In this document: piece by piece, positions 41,455 through 51,715 of the stretch
Position numbering within the stretch: the stretch's first letter is position 1
How the letters are laid out: each line of letters opens with the position of its first letter
Source: Cylindrotheca closterium
Taxonomy: Eukaryota > Bacillariophyta > Bacillariophyceae > Bacillariales > Bacillariaceae
DNA length: 64,000 nucleotides
Assembly: GCA_933822405.4 (NCBI GenBank)
Contig: CAKOGP040001758.1
Coordinates: forward strand, 109,945-173,944
Reading direction: 5' to 3'
Position numbers and translations under genes: made by a program
Notes under the pieces: model-generated
What the model was told of the DNA's origin: nothing
What the model saw: the letters and a program-made list of their open reading frames with translations, nothing else
Database searches by the model: none

Positions 41455-42924
41455 ATGAGGGAGATTCGGCTAGTCCACAGCAAGCCACAGCATAATGTCC
41501 AAATCCTACAGAATGCTCAAGATCCACGAGTAGGCGAGACAATCAAATCCATCTACAGACTCACCAGTTCCGATGATTCGTTCACCTGGAATCCCACGCT
41601 CACGGAGCACATGATACAGTTCTTGCGGTTTCTGAAGGATAATCGCAAAACATTGGTTGTCCGGCTTTCTGGCTTCTCTCAAGATGATGAAAACATGGAA
41701 AAGTGGTTTCATCAAGCGTGTCAGTGGGATTTGATTGTCGGATTGGTTTCCAATAGTCTTGAATCCCATTCATTCTTCATCTACCATGCAATGTGCAACC
41801 AGAACGCTGCTATTTCCATGTTCTTGAAGATATATCTGTATCCATGCGATTTTGATTCTGTTGATGCCCACAACAGTCTTGCACGAGCCTTGAAGCGAAC
41901 GAATTGCCTAAACCGATTAGAAATAAAGGTTTGGAACGTCGGATTGCAACCAGATTTTCAGAACCTGGCACGAACCCTGTCAGAAGGAATCGGTAGCAAC
42001 CGGTCCATACAATATCTCCTCATCACTGGTTGGGACCATACTGCTTGCAATTATCTCTTCTCCAATTTGGTGGACCGTGAGGTCTCCTTTGATCAGCTGA
42101 TTCTTGAGAGTGTGGGATATGCCCCCGTGCACGTACACAACGGAGGGATCTCAAAAGAATGGTGTAGTACATTTAACAAAGCAAATCACATTGGATTTCT
42201 ATCTTGCAAGGACAGTATCACAACTTGCCAGTGTTTGTACAATATCGATTCCACTGTGTTCTGCCACCTACAATTGACAAATGCTGGATGGTTCTCTCAA
42301 CAAATCGATAATTTGCTGGTTCGGTTTTCTGAATCGTGCCCCAACCTTTTGACCTTGGATGTCTACAGGAACAAGATGGAAGACTTGACTTTTCCTCGGT
42401 TTTCTGCTCTTTTAAAATCCAATGCTGCTACGCCTCCCTCAATATCCCATCGCCGACCGCTGGGCTCGCTGACAAGATTCCTTCTCGATGGCAACCCTAT
42501 TCTATCGGCTGAAACGCACATACGGAAGAAGCTACGACCGAGTGTCTTTAGCTTATTTCAAAAGATTCCAAGTCTCATTACTATTTTGGATACTGAAGCA
42601 AAGCCAGGAACGAGCAATAAGGACAGGGCAAAGCTGGACAACTTATCCCGATGCATGCGGAGTCTAGCGATTGAGTCACCTTGCCTCGGGATGCAATTGC
42701 CACCTGCTGCTTGGCCGATACTATTATGCAAAGCAAATCGGATGCTTCAAGGGGAGCCAAGCCTACAAGCACAAGTGCTCTATGATGTTTTGGTGAATGC
42801 ATCTGCCGTCTTGTCTTCGAATCAAGGAACATTGGATCCCAATGATGCAGCTTCAATAAGCAACAAATCACCTGACAGGGAACCTCTATGGTTGTCCCTT
42901 CAAAAGCTACTTTCTTGGGACTGA
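41455..42924 (+). CDS. LRR/RNI-like protein of a diatom-type family
   Basis: The product is 489 aa from an ATG at 41455, no intron. It has no signal peptide. The middle third has irregular Leu-rich units of the ribonuclease-inhibitor type (CLNRLEIKVWNVGLQPDFQN, RSIQYLLITGWDHTACNYLF, CPNLLTLDVYRNKMEDLTFP). The C terminus holds a segment typical of a family expanded in diatoms: QLPPAAWPILLCKANRML followed by VLYDVLVNASAVL. The N terminus is charged with a possible strand-turn pattern (LTEHMIQFLRFLKDNRKTLV). Such proteins are probably scaffolds, perhaps in F-box-like or signalling roles. No catalytic site was seen. It lies between vWA-GDPH copy C and the two small secreted proteins but is itself probably intracellular. 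Confidence 0.75.
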   Translation: MREIRLVHSKPQHNVQILQNAQDPRVGETIKSIYRLTSSDDSFTWNPTLTEHMIQFLRFLKDNRKTLVVRLSGFSQDDENMEKWFHQACQWDLIVGLVSNSLESHSFFIYHAMCNQNAAISMFLKIYLYPCDFDSVDAHNSLARALKRTNCLNRLEIKVWNVGLQPDFQNLARTLSEGIGSNRSIQYLLITGWDHTACNYLFSNLVDREVSFDQLILESVGYAPVHVHNGGISKEWCSTFNKANHIGFLSCKDSITTCQCLYNIDSTVFCHLQLTNAGWFSQQIDNLLVRFSESCPNLLTLDVYRNKMEDLTFPRFSALLKSNAATPPSISHRRPLGSLTRFLLDGNPILSAETHIRKKLRPSVFSLFQKIPSLITILDTEAKPGTSNKDRAKLDNLSRCMRSLAIESPCLGMQLPPAAWPILLCKANRMLQGEPSLQAQVLYDVLVNASAVLSSNQGTLDPNDAASISNKSPDREPLWLSLQKLLSWD

Positions 42925-43000
42925 AGTAGTCACAGTTTCGGGCTCACCTTTTTCACACGATTGCATGATGATTACCTGCTGATCGCGAAGCCGAAAAAAG

Positions 43001-43007
43001 TATAAAA
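43001..43007 (+). promoter_or_regulatory. TATA-box-like element
   Basis: TATAAAA lies 50 bp before the ATG of the small secreted protein at 43057, in a short compact upstream region. The position fits a core promoter. Confidence 0.4.
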
Positions 43008-43056
43008 CTTTGCGCACAAAATCATCGAAAACGTCAGTAACTATACGAAGCCTTTG

Positions 43057-43611
43057 ATGTGGTATCTTGCAGTAGCCCTGCTATTCGTGTTGTTGCCATG
43101 TGCTGCTGCACAAGAGCACAAACAGGATGAAGCATTCAACGATTTTTTCCAAAACTACAACCAAATCGCCATGTTTCCAAAAGGCTCAAAGCTAAGGCAC
43201 AAAGGCTCCTCTTCGAAGCATTGGAGTTCATTTCAAGGTAATCAAGACCGCAAGCTAAGCCAGCTTGAGGCCAGCCGTTATCACCAGAGCAAAAAGTTTT
43301 ACAAGATGCATCACGAAGCAATGACTTTTGATAAGAGCGAAGAACTGCTCAGACTGCATCAGATCAAAGCTGCATTACAAGAGGAAAAGCTCTCGAATTC
43401 GAGCAACAAAGTTAAGTCCTGGAGATCATCCTCTTCTTCTTCGTCCTCTTCGGATGACCCATCGTCTTTGTCGTCCTCTTCATCGTTCGATTGCCATGGG
43501 CAAGAAGAAGTCCAACAAGATGTTGAAGAAGATGCCACAGCGAATGTGGCACATCAAGAAGCTGTAGCTTCGCGAATGGAAAAGGAAACACCAAATTTTA
43601 AAAGACACTAA
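43057..43611 (+). CDS. Small secreted Ser/Lys-rich protein
   Basis: The product is 184 aa. The first ATG is at 43057, one codon after a TTG. Signal peptide MWYLAVALLFVLLPCAAAQ. The mature part is basic and His/Lys/Ser-rich (KGSKLRHKGSSSKHWSSF, ASRYHQSKKFYKMHHEAM). A poly-Ser tract follows (SSSSSSSSSDDPSSLSSSSS), then a short acidic tail and a basic C terminus (NFKRH). There is no known domain and only one cysteine. Composition resembles silaffin-like and other cell-wall-associated diatom proteins, whose Ser and Lys carry phosphate and polyamine modifications. This is inference from composition. The gene follows the vWA-GDPH cluster. Confidence 0.7.
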   Translation: MWYLAVALLFVLLPCAAAQEHKQDEAFNDFFQNYNQIAMFPKGSKLRHKGSSSKHWSSFQGNQDRKLSQLEASRYHQSKKFYKMHHEAMTFDKSEELLRLHQIKAALQEEKLSNSSNKVKSWRSSSSSSSSSDDPSSLSSSSSFDCHGQEEVQQDVEEDATANVAHQEAVASRMEKETPNFKRH

Positions 43612-43964
43612 TGATGTATGATAATATGTTGTAATAGTTGAGTGATGCTACTTCTGAAATAGATATAATCTAGACATTTGCGATGATTGAATGCTTTCCA
43701 AACAAACCAAGAGGTGCAAAGAACACATCGAAATGGCGTTACTCCGCTTGCGGGGCTCATCAGATAGTCTGGCGTGTACAAGGATACCCGCGGTACTGCC
43801 TATTTATGGTGGAATCCCAAAACAAATATCATTAATTTTCGATTTTGACACGATCGAGGTAGGAGCTACGTAGGACTGGTACTTGGTTCTAAAATAGAGG
43901 CGGGAAGAGAAGACGTTTTCGTCTCTGCTTCATTCACTCACAAAATCCCAATCTTACAAAAATC
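43612..43964. other. Intergenic region between the two small secreted proteins
   Basis: The frame at 43691-43873 has no coding support. No element recognised. Confidence 0.4.
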
Positions 43965-44414
43965 ATGAAGACTAGTCTCACCAACGCCATTCTTGCACTC
44001 TTGTTCTCTATCATCTTGCCACCTTGTTTGGCTGATGACAATGTTGTCAATGATATCGCTTCTATCGTTGACCTTCAAATTGACCCCGTGATCGCAAGTT
44101 TGAAGAGCGACAGATCGAATGATTTTGGCCATCATGCTGATTGGATGGCCTCACCAGTTCATCGTACTGATCGTGAAAAGCAGAGAAAGCGATCTTTTGT
44201 TTCTGAGAAGGAATTCCATATTCGAAATAACAAACGACACCGTCGGTCCCAAGAACAACCAGAAGATGGGGTCCGCCCAATTGACAAGAAGATTGAATCG
44301 AAACGTCTGTTTCAAGAACTGAAGTTTCACCATGGCGACATGGCATCGTCGTCTCACAACTCTTCCTTAGACCCTTCCTCTACGAAGGACTCTTCAACGG
44401 TAGTTGTCAGGTAA
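43965..44414 (+). CDS. Small secreted basic/Ser-rich protein
   Basis: The product is 149 aa from an ATG at 43965. Signal peptide MKTSLTNAILALLFSIILPPCLA. The mature protein has a short helical segment (IVDLQIDPVIASLKSDRS), a strongly basic block (DREKQRKRSFVSEKEFHIRN with NKRHRRSQ), then a His/Ser/Asp-rich tail (FHHGDMASSSHNSSLDPSS). No domain, and no cysteine in the mature part. Layout resembles the neighbour at 43057: signal peptide, short helix, basic middle, Ser-rich end. The sequences are not close enough to call them paralogues. A secreted, possibly silica- or matrix-associated peptide is the best guess. Confidence 0.65.
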   Translation: MKTSLTNAILALLFSIILPPCLADDNVVNDIASIVDLQIDPVIASLKSDRSNDFGHHADWMASPVHRTDREKQRKRSFVSEKEFHIRNNKRHRRSQEQPEDGVRPIDKKIESKRLFQELKFHHGDMASSSHNSSLDPSSTKDSSTVVVR

Positions 44415-44915
44415 ACCACGCTCGGCGAGCAGCAGCATAAGGCTGCATGATTTTGAGAGCCGCCCGATCATCACCATACGGATTGCAAGTGACAACAGCA
44501 AGGCAGTGCAAATTGAATCAAGAGCAGTAATAGCAGTGTAAATTAGAAAGCAATTGCTCGAAACTTCTTTGTTGACTCCATGACAAAAGTTGCATCAAAA
44601 GTAGTGGTATTGTACCGGTGTCAATCAGATTCAACACCTTAAGTACATACCGGTAGTACAGCCACTAAGGAAGTGTCAGTGGCTTACAATATCTTTGGTG
44701 CAAGCAGCGCGTGCATGTTCGATGTCCCTTCGATGTCGTCAGTGACGTGTGCGCCATGAATCATTGTCACGCTAAATTTGATGAGTGTATCGTACATCAT
44801 CGTACGCGAAGATATGCCTGACGACGATGATATATAATATCTATCGGAACTCACAAGAAGTCTTAATTCGAAAACGAATCCGATCCACACAGCATACACG
44901 ACAGCAGCAGCTTGA
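44415..44915. other. Intergenic region upstream of the S9 peptidase
   Basis: Contains TACCGGTA at 44648-44655. A frame at 44684-44932 has no coding support. Confidence 0.45.
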
Positions 44916-46970
44916 ATGTCCCAGCCACTCAAATCACTGCTGCTTTTGCTTCTTGCTCTAGCACTTACAGCACAAACCTCCCATTGCTTTGTGTCCCCTT
45001 CCCATCATCAACAAGCCAATACAAAGAGCCGCAGTCCGAGAATGACAACAACTTCAGACGAGCAACTGATTCCCAGGGAAAAGTTGTTTGGAAACCCAAA
45101 ATATGCTAGCCCCAAACTTTCGCCTGATGGAGCCTATCTCTCGTTTTTGGCTCCGTCCGTGGAAGACAATGTTCTCAACGTCTTTGTCAAGAAAACGGAC
45201 GAACCTTTGGACAACGCCCGAATGATTACCAACGACAAGTCACGTGGGATCCGAAACGCTGGATGGGCAGAAGATTCCAAAACAATTCTGTACATGCAAG
45301 ACAAGGAAGGTGACGAAAACTTTCATCTGTGGGCTATTGATGTCGCATCCGGAGAAGAAGCCCGTGACTTGACCCCTGGAGAAAACGTCAAGGCATCCAG
45401 TCTCATGACCAACAAGCGCTTCCCGGATGAGATTTTGATTGGTACCAATGCTCGTGACGAAAAGTGCTTTGATATGTACCGATGCAACTACAAGACTGGA
45501 GAGATGACATTGGATACCGAAAACCCAGGTGATGTTGTGGGTTGGGGAGCTGAGGATTTCTCATTTGAGATCCGGGAAGCAGTTGTCCGAAATCAAGCAG
45601 ATTCTTCGACTACAGTTCGTATCAGAGACACGTCCAAGGACGAATGGAGAGAGTTGATTACTTTTCCATACGGTGAGAATGGAGGTCTAGTCGACTGGTG
45701 TGCTGATGGCAAGGCTGCTTATTTGCAGAGCAGTTTGGGCCGAGAGACAACAGCTTTGTTAAAGATTGATCTCAAGACAGGAGAAACTTTGGAAGAAGTC
45801 TTTGCTACCGATAAATGTGACTGTGGTGGTGTCACTTTGGATGAGGATACCAAGGAAATCCGTGCCGTCACCTACAACTACGCCCGTACTGAGCGCAAGT
45901 TCTGGGACAAGGAACTCGAAAACGACTACAAGGTGTTGGAATCCATGGCACCTGAAGGCGCTGAAGTTGTCTGCCTGAGTCGAACCAATGACGAAAAACT
46001 ATGGATCATTGGGTTTGTCCGAGCTGATGGACCTACTGAGTATTTTGTGTACGATCAGACTGCAAAGTCAACCTCCCCCTTGTTTGTCAGCAAACCAGAG
46101 CTTCTTGATTACAAATTGGCTCCAATGGACGATGTTGTTATTCCAACTCGAGATGGAATGGAGTTGGTAGCTTATTTGACAAAGGCCAAGACCGATGAAC
46201 CAACTCCACTAATTCTGTTGGTGCACGGAGGACCATGGGCAAGAGACAGTTGGGGATTCAATCCACAGGCACAGTGGTTTGCCAACCGTGGATATGCTAC
46301 GTTGCAAGTGAACTATCGCGGCTCTACTGGATATGGCAAGACCTTTCTGCACAAGGGTGACAAGCAATGGGGCGTTGGAGATATGCAACATGACTTGACA
46401 GACGCTGTCCAATGGGCCATTGAACAAGGAATTGCGGACAAGGACAAGATCTGTGTCTATGGTGGCTCTTACGGAGGGTATGCGTGTCTGGCTGGACTAA
46501 CCTTCACTCCCGACTTGTATGCTTGTGGTGTCGACATTGTTGGACCGTCCAACATCAAGACGCTGTTGGACTCGATCCCACCATACTGGGGTCCACTCCG
46601 AAATGGAATGCTTCTAAAGATTGGCGACGTTGATAGTGACGAAGACTTCAATAAGAAGATCTCTCCACTATTCCACGTAGACAAGATCAAGGCTCCACTC
46701 TTGATCGGGCAAGGCGCCAATGATCCACGAGTCAAGCAGGCTGAAGCTGACCAAATTGCATTTTCGATGAAAGAGAAGGGAATCCCTGTCGAATACGTGC
46801 TATATCCTGATGAAGGACATGGCTTTGCTCGCCCAGATAACCGTATCGACTTCAATGGTAGAGCAGAACAGTTCTTAGCAAAGTACCTGGGTGGAAGAGC
46901 TGAGGAATTTGACAGGCCAGAGGGGTCCACTGCCATGTTCCCTTTGTTGGAGCAGCAAAAGGTAGCATAG
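44916..46970 (+). CDS. S9 family serine peptidase (acylaminoacyl-/oligopeptidase-like), possibly plastid
   Basis: The product is 684 aa, no intron. N terminus MSQPLKSLLLLLLALALTAQ is a signal peptide followed by TSHCFVSPS; a Phe just after the predicted cleavage resembles the ASAFAP plastid-import motif, but the upstream residues differ, so secretion is also possible. Residues about 50-420 form the beta-propeller (PKLSPDGAYLSFLAP, NAGWAEDSKTILYMQDKEG). The alpha/beta hydrolase domain follows: LILLVHGGPWARDSWGF, nucleophile GGSYGGYACL (Ser), acid in GQGANDPRVK (Asp) and base in YPDEGHGFARP (His). The catalytic triad is therefore complete. It belongs with bacterial-type S9C prolyl oligopeptidase/acylaminoacyl peptidases that cleave short peptides. 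Confidence 0.9.
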   Translation: MSQPLKSLLLLLLALALTAQTSHCFVSPSHHQQANTKSRSPRMTTTSDEQLIPREKLFGNPKYASPKLSPDGAYLSFLAPSVEDNVLNVFVKKTDEPLDNARMITNDKSRGIRNAGWAEDSKTILYMQDKEGDENFHLWAIDVASGEEARDLTPGENVKASSLMTNKRFPDEILIGTNARDEKCFDMYRCNYKTGEMTLDTENPGDVVGWGAEDFSFEIREAVVRNQADSSTTVRIRDTSKDEWRELITFPYGENGGLVDWCADGKAAYLQSSLGRETTALLKIDLKTGETLEEVFATDKCDCGGVTLDEDTKEIRAVTYNYARTERKFWDKELENDYKVLESMAPEGAEVVCLSRTNDEKLWIIGFVRADGPTEYFVYDQTAKSTSPLFVSKPELLDYKLAPMDDVVIPTRDGMELVAYLTKAKTDEPTPLILLVHGGPWARDSWGFNPQAQWFANRGYATLQVNYRGSTGYGKTFLHKGDKQWGVGDMQHDLTDAVQWAIEQGIADKDKICVYGGSYGGYACLAGLTFTPDLYACGVDIVGPSNIKTLLDSIPPYWGPLRNGMLLKIGDVDSDEDFNKKISPLFHVDKIKAPLLIGQGANDPRVKQAEADQIAFSMKEKGIPVEYVLYPDEGHGFARPDNRIDFNGRAEQFLAKYLGGRAEEFDRPEGSTAMFPLLEQQKVA

Positions 46971-47160
46971 CGTGAAATAATAACAGTGATCAATACAATA
47001 CAAGCAGTGCTGGTACAATATGATAGAATATTTTTACGGTTCTTTTTATTTATTATATTTGGGCATCTGATGATTCGACTCAGTCGACTTGGAAGCATTT
47101 GAAATGAAATGAAAATGTTAAAAAACAGCAAATTGTAATAGTTGTTATTAGTGTTTGACT

Positions 47161-49322
47161 ATGGTGGAAGTAGCTGTAATTGGTGCTGGAGCAGCGGGAT
47201 TGGTGGCATCCAGGCATTTACTGGGAACTGGATTACGTCCACTGATTTTCGAGACATCAAAGGCTGTTGGAGGTAAGAAATGGGTCTCTAAAGTTTACTT
47301 CCGTTTCATGTCATCATCACTCTTTCAGTGTTTCTCACCTATTTCATCCCTGTAGGATCATGGGCTTCAAGCAATCCAAATAGCAAGATGTGGAAGGGTT
47401 TGACAACAAACTTGTCAAAACACACTTGTCGGTTCTCGGAATGGCCATGGCCAGCAGGCACTCCAACCTTCGTCCAACCGAGCGAGATGTATGCTTATCT
47501 GGACTCTTTTGCCAACGAATTTGTGGATCCGGAATGTTTCAAGTTTCAATGTCAAGTCGATTACATTGGAAAGACAACGCCAGCTGAAGGGCAGGCTGAG
47601 AACAGTGAATCAGAGCAGCTTTATAGAGTAGAATGGACAGATTTGGCTACCAACTCCAAACATAGCAAGGACTTTCACGGAGTGGTGGTGGCCACTGGCT
47701 TTTTCTCCAAGCCACACTGGCCCACATTCATGGACGGATCCAAAGTATGGATTGACGACAACAATAATGCCGACAATGACTCGGCCTCGTCTTCGCCAAA
47801 ACTGATACACTCCAGTGACTACACAAATCACGAAGACTTTGCGAATGAAACAGTTGCAGTGGTCGGGTCTTCTTTTAGTGCATTGGAAATTTGTGTGGAC
47901 ATCTCCCAATCTGCTAGTCGCGTGGTCAACGTTTTGCCATCTGTTCCATGGGTCCTTCCTCGCTACGTTCCTAGAAATGGCAGCATCCTCCCAGTCGATT
48001 TGGCCTTGTACCAACGCGCAAAGGATTTCCCACAAGTTCCGGAACAAACAGCCTTCACACCGGAATCTGCTAGGACCAAGCATGCCTTTTTGCAATCCAT
48101 GGTCGGTGAAAAGCAACAAGACTCGCCGCTGGGGATCCCAAAAGATTGGGATAGTCCACCGTCGGTGGCAATTTCCGATCACTACTTGGATCTAGTAGTT
48201 GGTGGGGCAGTAGAGGTCATCCATGGTCGCCTGGAAGGTGTGGACAATGAAACGGGAGATGTCAAGGTCAAGACCTCGTCTGGGGAAACAGATCAGAGCT
48301 TGATTCTCCCCAAGATTTCCAAGGTGATTTGTTGCACAGGCTACGAATGCAATTTGGACGACTTTCTAGACCAATCTATCCTGGACACTTTGGATTACAA
48401 TGGAACAGATACTTTTAGCCCAATGACTTTGGCCTGGGATACCATTCATCCCTCCTTGCCCAATTTAGCATTTTGCGGCATGTACCGTGGGCCATATATG
48501 GGTATCATGGAACTTCAGGGAAGAGTGGCCGCGAGGTCATTTGCAGGACAAGTCCCAGAGAAGCTTGATGATGCCCTAGACACAAGCAAGAACATTCGAG
48601 AATATGAACCAAGAGCCCAGTTCCCCCATTTCGACTACATTGGGGAGATGGACACTGTCACGGTTAATGCTTTATCTGAAGACGCTTTCCCAAAAGCCAA
48701 TGTGCATCAAGGTGACATCATTTCTCCAGCATTTTACCAGTCAAAGAGCGAAGAAATTTCGAAAGCCTGTCAAGAGGAGCTCCAACAAGAAGTCTCCAAG
48801 AGTCCAGACCGAATGCCACAAGTTGTTGCGAGTGCAATAGTGGGAGAATGGGACTTTGATCGTAATATTGTCCACTTGTCCGATAAGTCATCGTCGCCAA
48901 CTGGTAACAAACGAGAGCGAGTCCATGGAACTATCAAGTATTCCAGATCGAAGAAGCTCGATTCGGTCAAATACCGAGAGGATGGATTGTACGAACTTGC
49001 GCCAGGCAAGGAACTGAATGTCTTCCGGGAGTATGACTATGTCGTTCCAGATAACAATGACGGGGTCTTGGAAATATATTTTATGGACGGCGGGGAACGA
49101 ACGTACATGTTCCTGAGTCTGAAATTCCAAAAACAGGACGACGAAGGATACTGGGTCGCAAGCAACGACCACTTGTGCATCAAAGATTTGTATCAGGGAA
49201 CATTCCGAGTGAAGCTGGACGGTCTGACAGCAAAGGAGATTATCATAACCTACCGTGTGGAAGGTCCCGCCAAGGATTACGAGTCTACGACCATTATGAC
49301 ACGCAAGAAGACAAACTCATAG
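47161..49322 (+). CDS. Flavin-containing monooxygenase fused to a DUF6314-like domain
   Basis: Exons 47161-47272 and 47356-49322; 83-nt intron, phase 1; 692 aa. The ATG at 47161 is two codons after a TTG. FAD-binding motif VAVIGAGAAGL is at residues 4-14, then after the intron GSWASSNPNSKMWKGL. The FMO region has VVVATGFFSKPHWP and LIHSSDYTNHEDF (FMO-type HS-x-Y), and the NADPH site VAVVGSSFSALEI. FMOs oxygenate N or S of small compounds. Typical FMOs are near 450-530 aa; here residues about 500-692 add a domain matching DUF6314: GEWDFDRNIVHLS, HGTIKYSRSKK, YREDGLYEL, VFREYDYVV, LEIYFMDGGERTY, DHLCIKDLYQGTF and VEGPAKDYESTTIMTRK. The fusion implies a coupled, perhaps substrate-binding, function. 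Confidence 0.85.
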
Positions 49323-49572
49323 ACAATCATGTTGTCCGGACGGTTCTTTATCTGTGACGTCTACTCACAAGTAGTACTTGCCAAGCTGATCGATGATTTT
49401 TTTCAGTCAGTGCCCGGCTACAAATGCAGCTACAATGGTAGTCTTCATGCATCAATGAATTATCATCGCAGTGCAACTTTTGCCATTTCATCAAACAAAG
49501 AAAGCAACGAATTGGCGCGGATGGTTCAGACATAAGGTCAAAAGACCCAATAGCAGAAAGCAAACCCATTTT

Positions 49573-50699
49573 CTATATAAAATAATCTGCTACTAGCACT
49601 CGCGAAGTGCCATCGTCCAGCCCCACAACTTGAATTCGCCCGTCTGGAAGCATATCCACCAGCTTGACTCGTTCGCGTTTCGGAGTGTCCCTCATGACCA
49701 ATTCCATGTTGAAATCGGCCCATTGCTTCCATTCGTTCACAATGGCATTTGAAAGCATTGGTGGATTGTCCAAAAAGGCATTCAGGTTTTTCGCCAAATC
49801 CACCCCGACTTGGTGGGCCATGTCTTCCCAGGTCGTCGTTTCCTGAGTACTAGGAGGTGTGCAATGATTCGAAAGACTGGTCGAAGTACGGCCATGGTTG
49901 GGTCCATCTGTCGGTACTGGAGGAGCATATCCTAAATTGACCCCAATACCAATCAAGAACCAACCGGTTGTGGTCGATTCGATGAGAATTCCAGCAATCT
50001 TGTCTTCATTGACCAGGACGTCCTAAATTGAATGAAAAGAAGGAAAAAAAAAACGATGAGATGTAAGGCATCAAAAGTCCAATTCAATGAAAAAATAGTA
50101 CTTGCATTGGGCCACTTGAGTGTCACTTTGGGACGAGACGACGACAATGATGATGATGACATTGGTTGATTATTATTGGACCGCTCCAATAAGCATGCAT
50201 CCATCAGCGCCTGAACCCGCTCGGCGACAAGGATTCCAACAGTGAGGGGCAACAAGGTCAATGGAAGATGTTTGTGGTCCATCCAGCGTTGTTGTGGAAT
50301 GGCAATGGTCACAAACGTATTCCCCCGTGCGCCCATCCAAGCTCGCCCGGAAGTCCCTCGGCCATTGGTTTGTTCCGTGGCTGTGACGCAGACCATGTTG
50401 GTGGTGGTTTGGTCGTCCATCAAAGTGTCGGTCACTATCCGGCGGGCTTCGTCTTGCGTGGACCCAATGGATGCAAAGTGTTGTTTCATCATGTTTGGAA
50501 ATGATTCTTCTTTGCACGTGGCGCCGTCCCCTTTTTTTGATCCGCCTTCATTTGTTGTGGAGGCTGACGATGATGATGACGACGATTTTTGAGGATGTAG
50601 CAAAGCCGAAACGGCAGTAGATGATGCTGCTGCAAGAATCAATATGAATGCGACGGATGAAGAGACACCCCAAAACGTTGATGCCCTAGAAGGAGCCAT
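49573..50699 (-). CDS. Biotin-protein ligase, probably plastid-targeted
   Basis: Exons 50699-50106 and 50022-49573; 347 aa. The 83-nt intron starts GCAAGT rather than GTAAGT and ends in a pyrimidine run and TTTAG: a GC-AG intron, phase 0, placed so that KWPN joins DVLVNEDKIAGILIE exactly as in the family. N terminus MAPSRASTFWGVSSSVAFILILAAA is a signal peptide or anchor that may be part of a plastid presequence. The biotin-AMP site NGRGTSGRAWMGARGNTFV and the lysine-containing KWPNDVLVN are intact, so biotinyl-adenylate formation and transfer to carboxylase carriers (plastid acetyl-CoA carboxylase) is expected. The BirA C-terminal domain is visible (PDGRIQVVGLDDGTSRVLV). No helix-turn-helix domain, so it is a ligase only. 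Confidence 0.88.
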
Positions 50700-51715
50700 T
50701 ATACACTGTACTATTCTCTTTTGATTGTTCTATATCGTTTAGAGTTCGGGAGCGGGTGATGCCATGATGACGATATTTTGATTCAAACATCTGAACTTCT
50801 TGAGTTTTCGTTTGGGGCTGATTTTGGATTCCCCTGAAATATAGAATTCCGGAAGCGCCCCAAACAACAGTCGACAACCCCTTTTTGCTCCAGCATAACA
50901 TCTCACCAAATGATGTGTACGGTACGTGTACCTACTGTACCAGTATTATATGTATATTATACTAACAAACAAAGAAGTTTGGAAGGTAGTCAGCAATCGA
51001 AGACTTTGTGGCTAGTTGTAATGAAATTATTATTCTGTACTTTGAGCCAACGGTGTTGCAGCCATCATTGTTGCAACGATTGACTGACTCACTCGCTCAT
51101 GCACTCGCTCAATCAGCCACACCATGCATGCGGGAGGCCAAATTCTGGTTCTCATTCAGAATTTGGACAGCACCAAACCCTCACCGGTTTGTCTCCAAAA
51201 ACGGTATTGAAATGTGATAGCATTCGAATTCGATTGAAGGAGTTTGTTAACAACGGCAGTAGCGATGATATATTTTGATCTAAGGAAGTTTCGGCCCTCT
51301 AGAATTACACGATTACAAAAGATTAAATGAGTCCATATAACGACTTCGCATCTCGTCTCATTATTTAATAATTTTCAAAATTTGCCGGCCAATTGATATA
51401 TGACAATTCATTTTTTGCCGGTACTTGAACCAGTGCTCGAAAGTACATGAATTCTTTCACAGACTAATTCGCTTTTTCGTTGGAAATTGAAAATAGCGGT
51501 ACCTGGTACCGGTAGATCAAGGAATTGAATTAGCAAACAGGCAACCGGAAGATAATACGATAGGAGCAGCCTACCGAATTCCAGTTGATAACGAGATTTG
51601 AACAGGGCGCAAGCGACAAGCTTCAAAAGCTCCTAGTCCATCTCCACAATAACTCCTCCTGCATTTGAAACGAAACCAATTTCACATCCTACAGTACTAC
51701 TAGGGCGTCACCGCA
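50700..51715. other. Divergent intergenic region
   Basis: About 1 kb. TACCGGTA lies at 51507-51514, preceded by GGTACCTG. No gene; the frames at 51008-51217 and 51408-51626 have no coding support. Confidence 0.45.
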
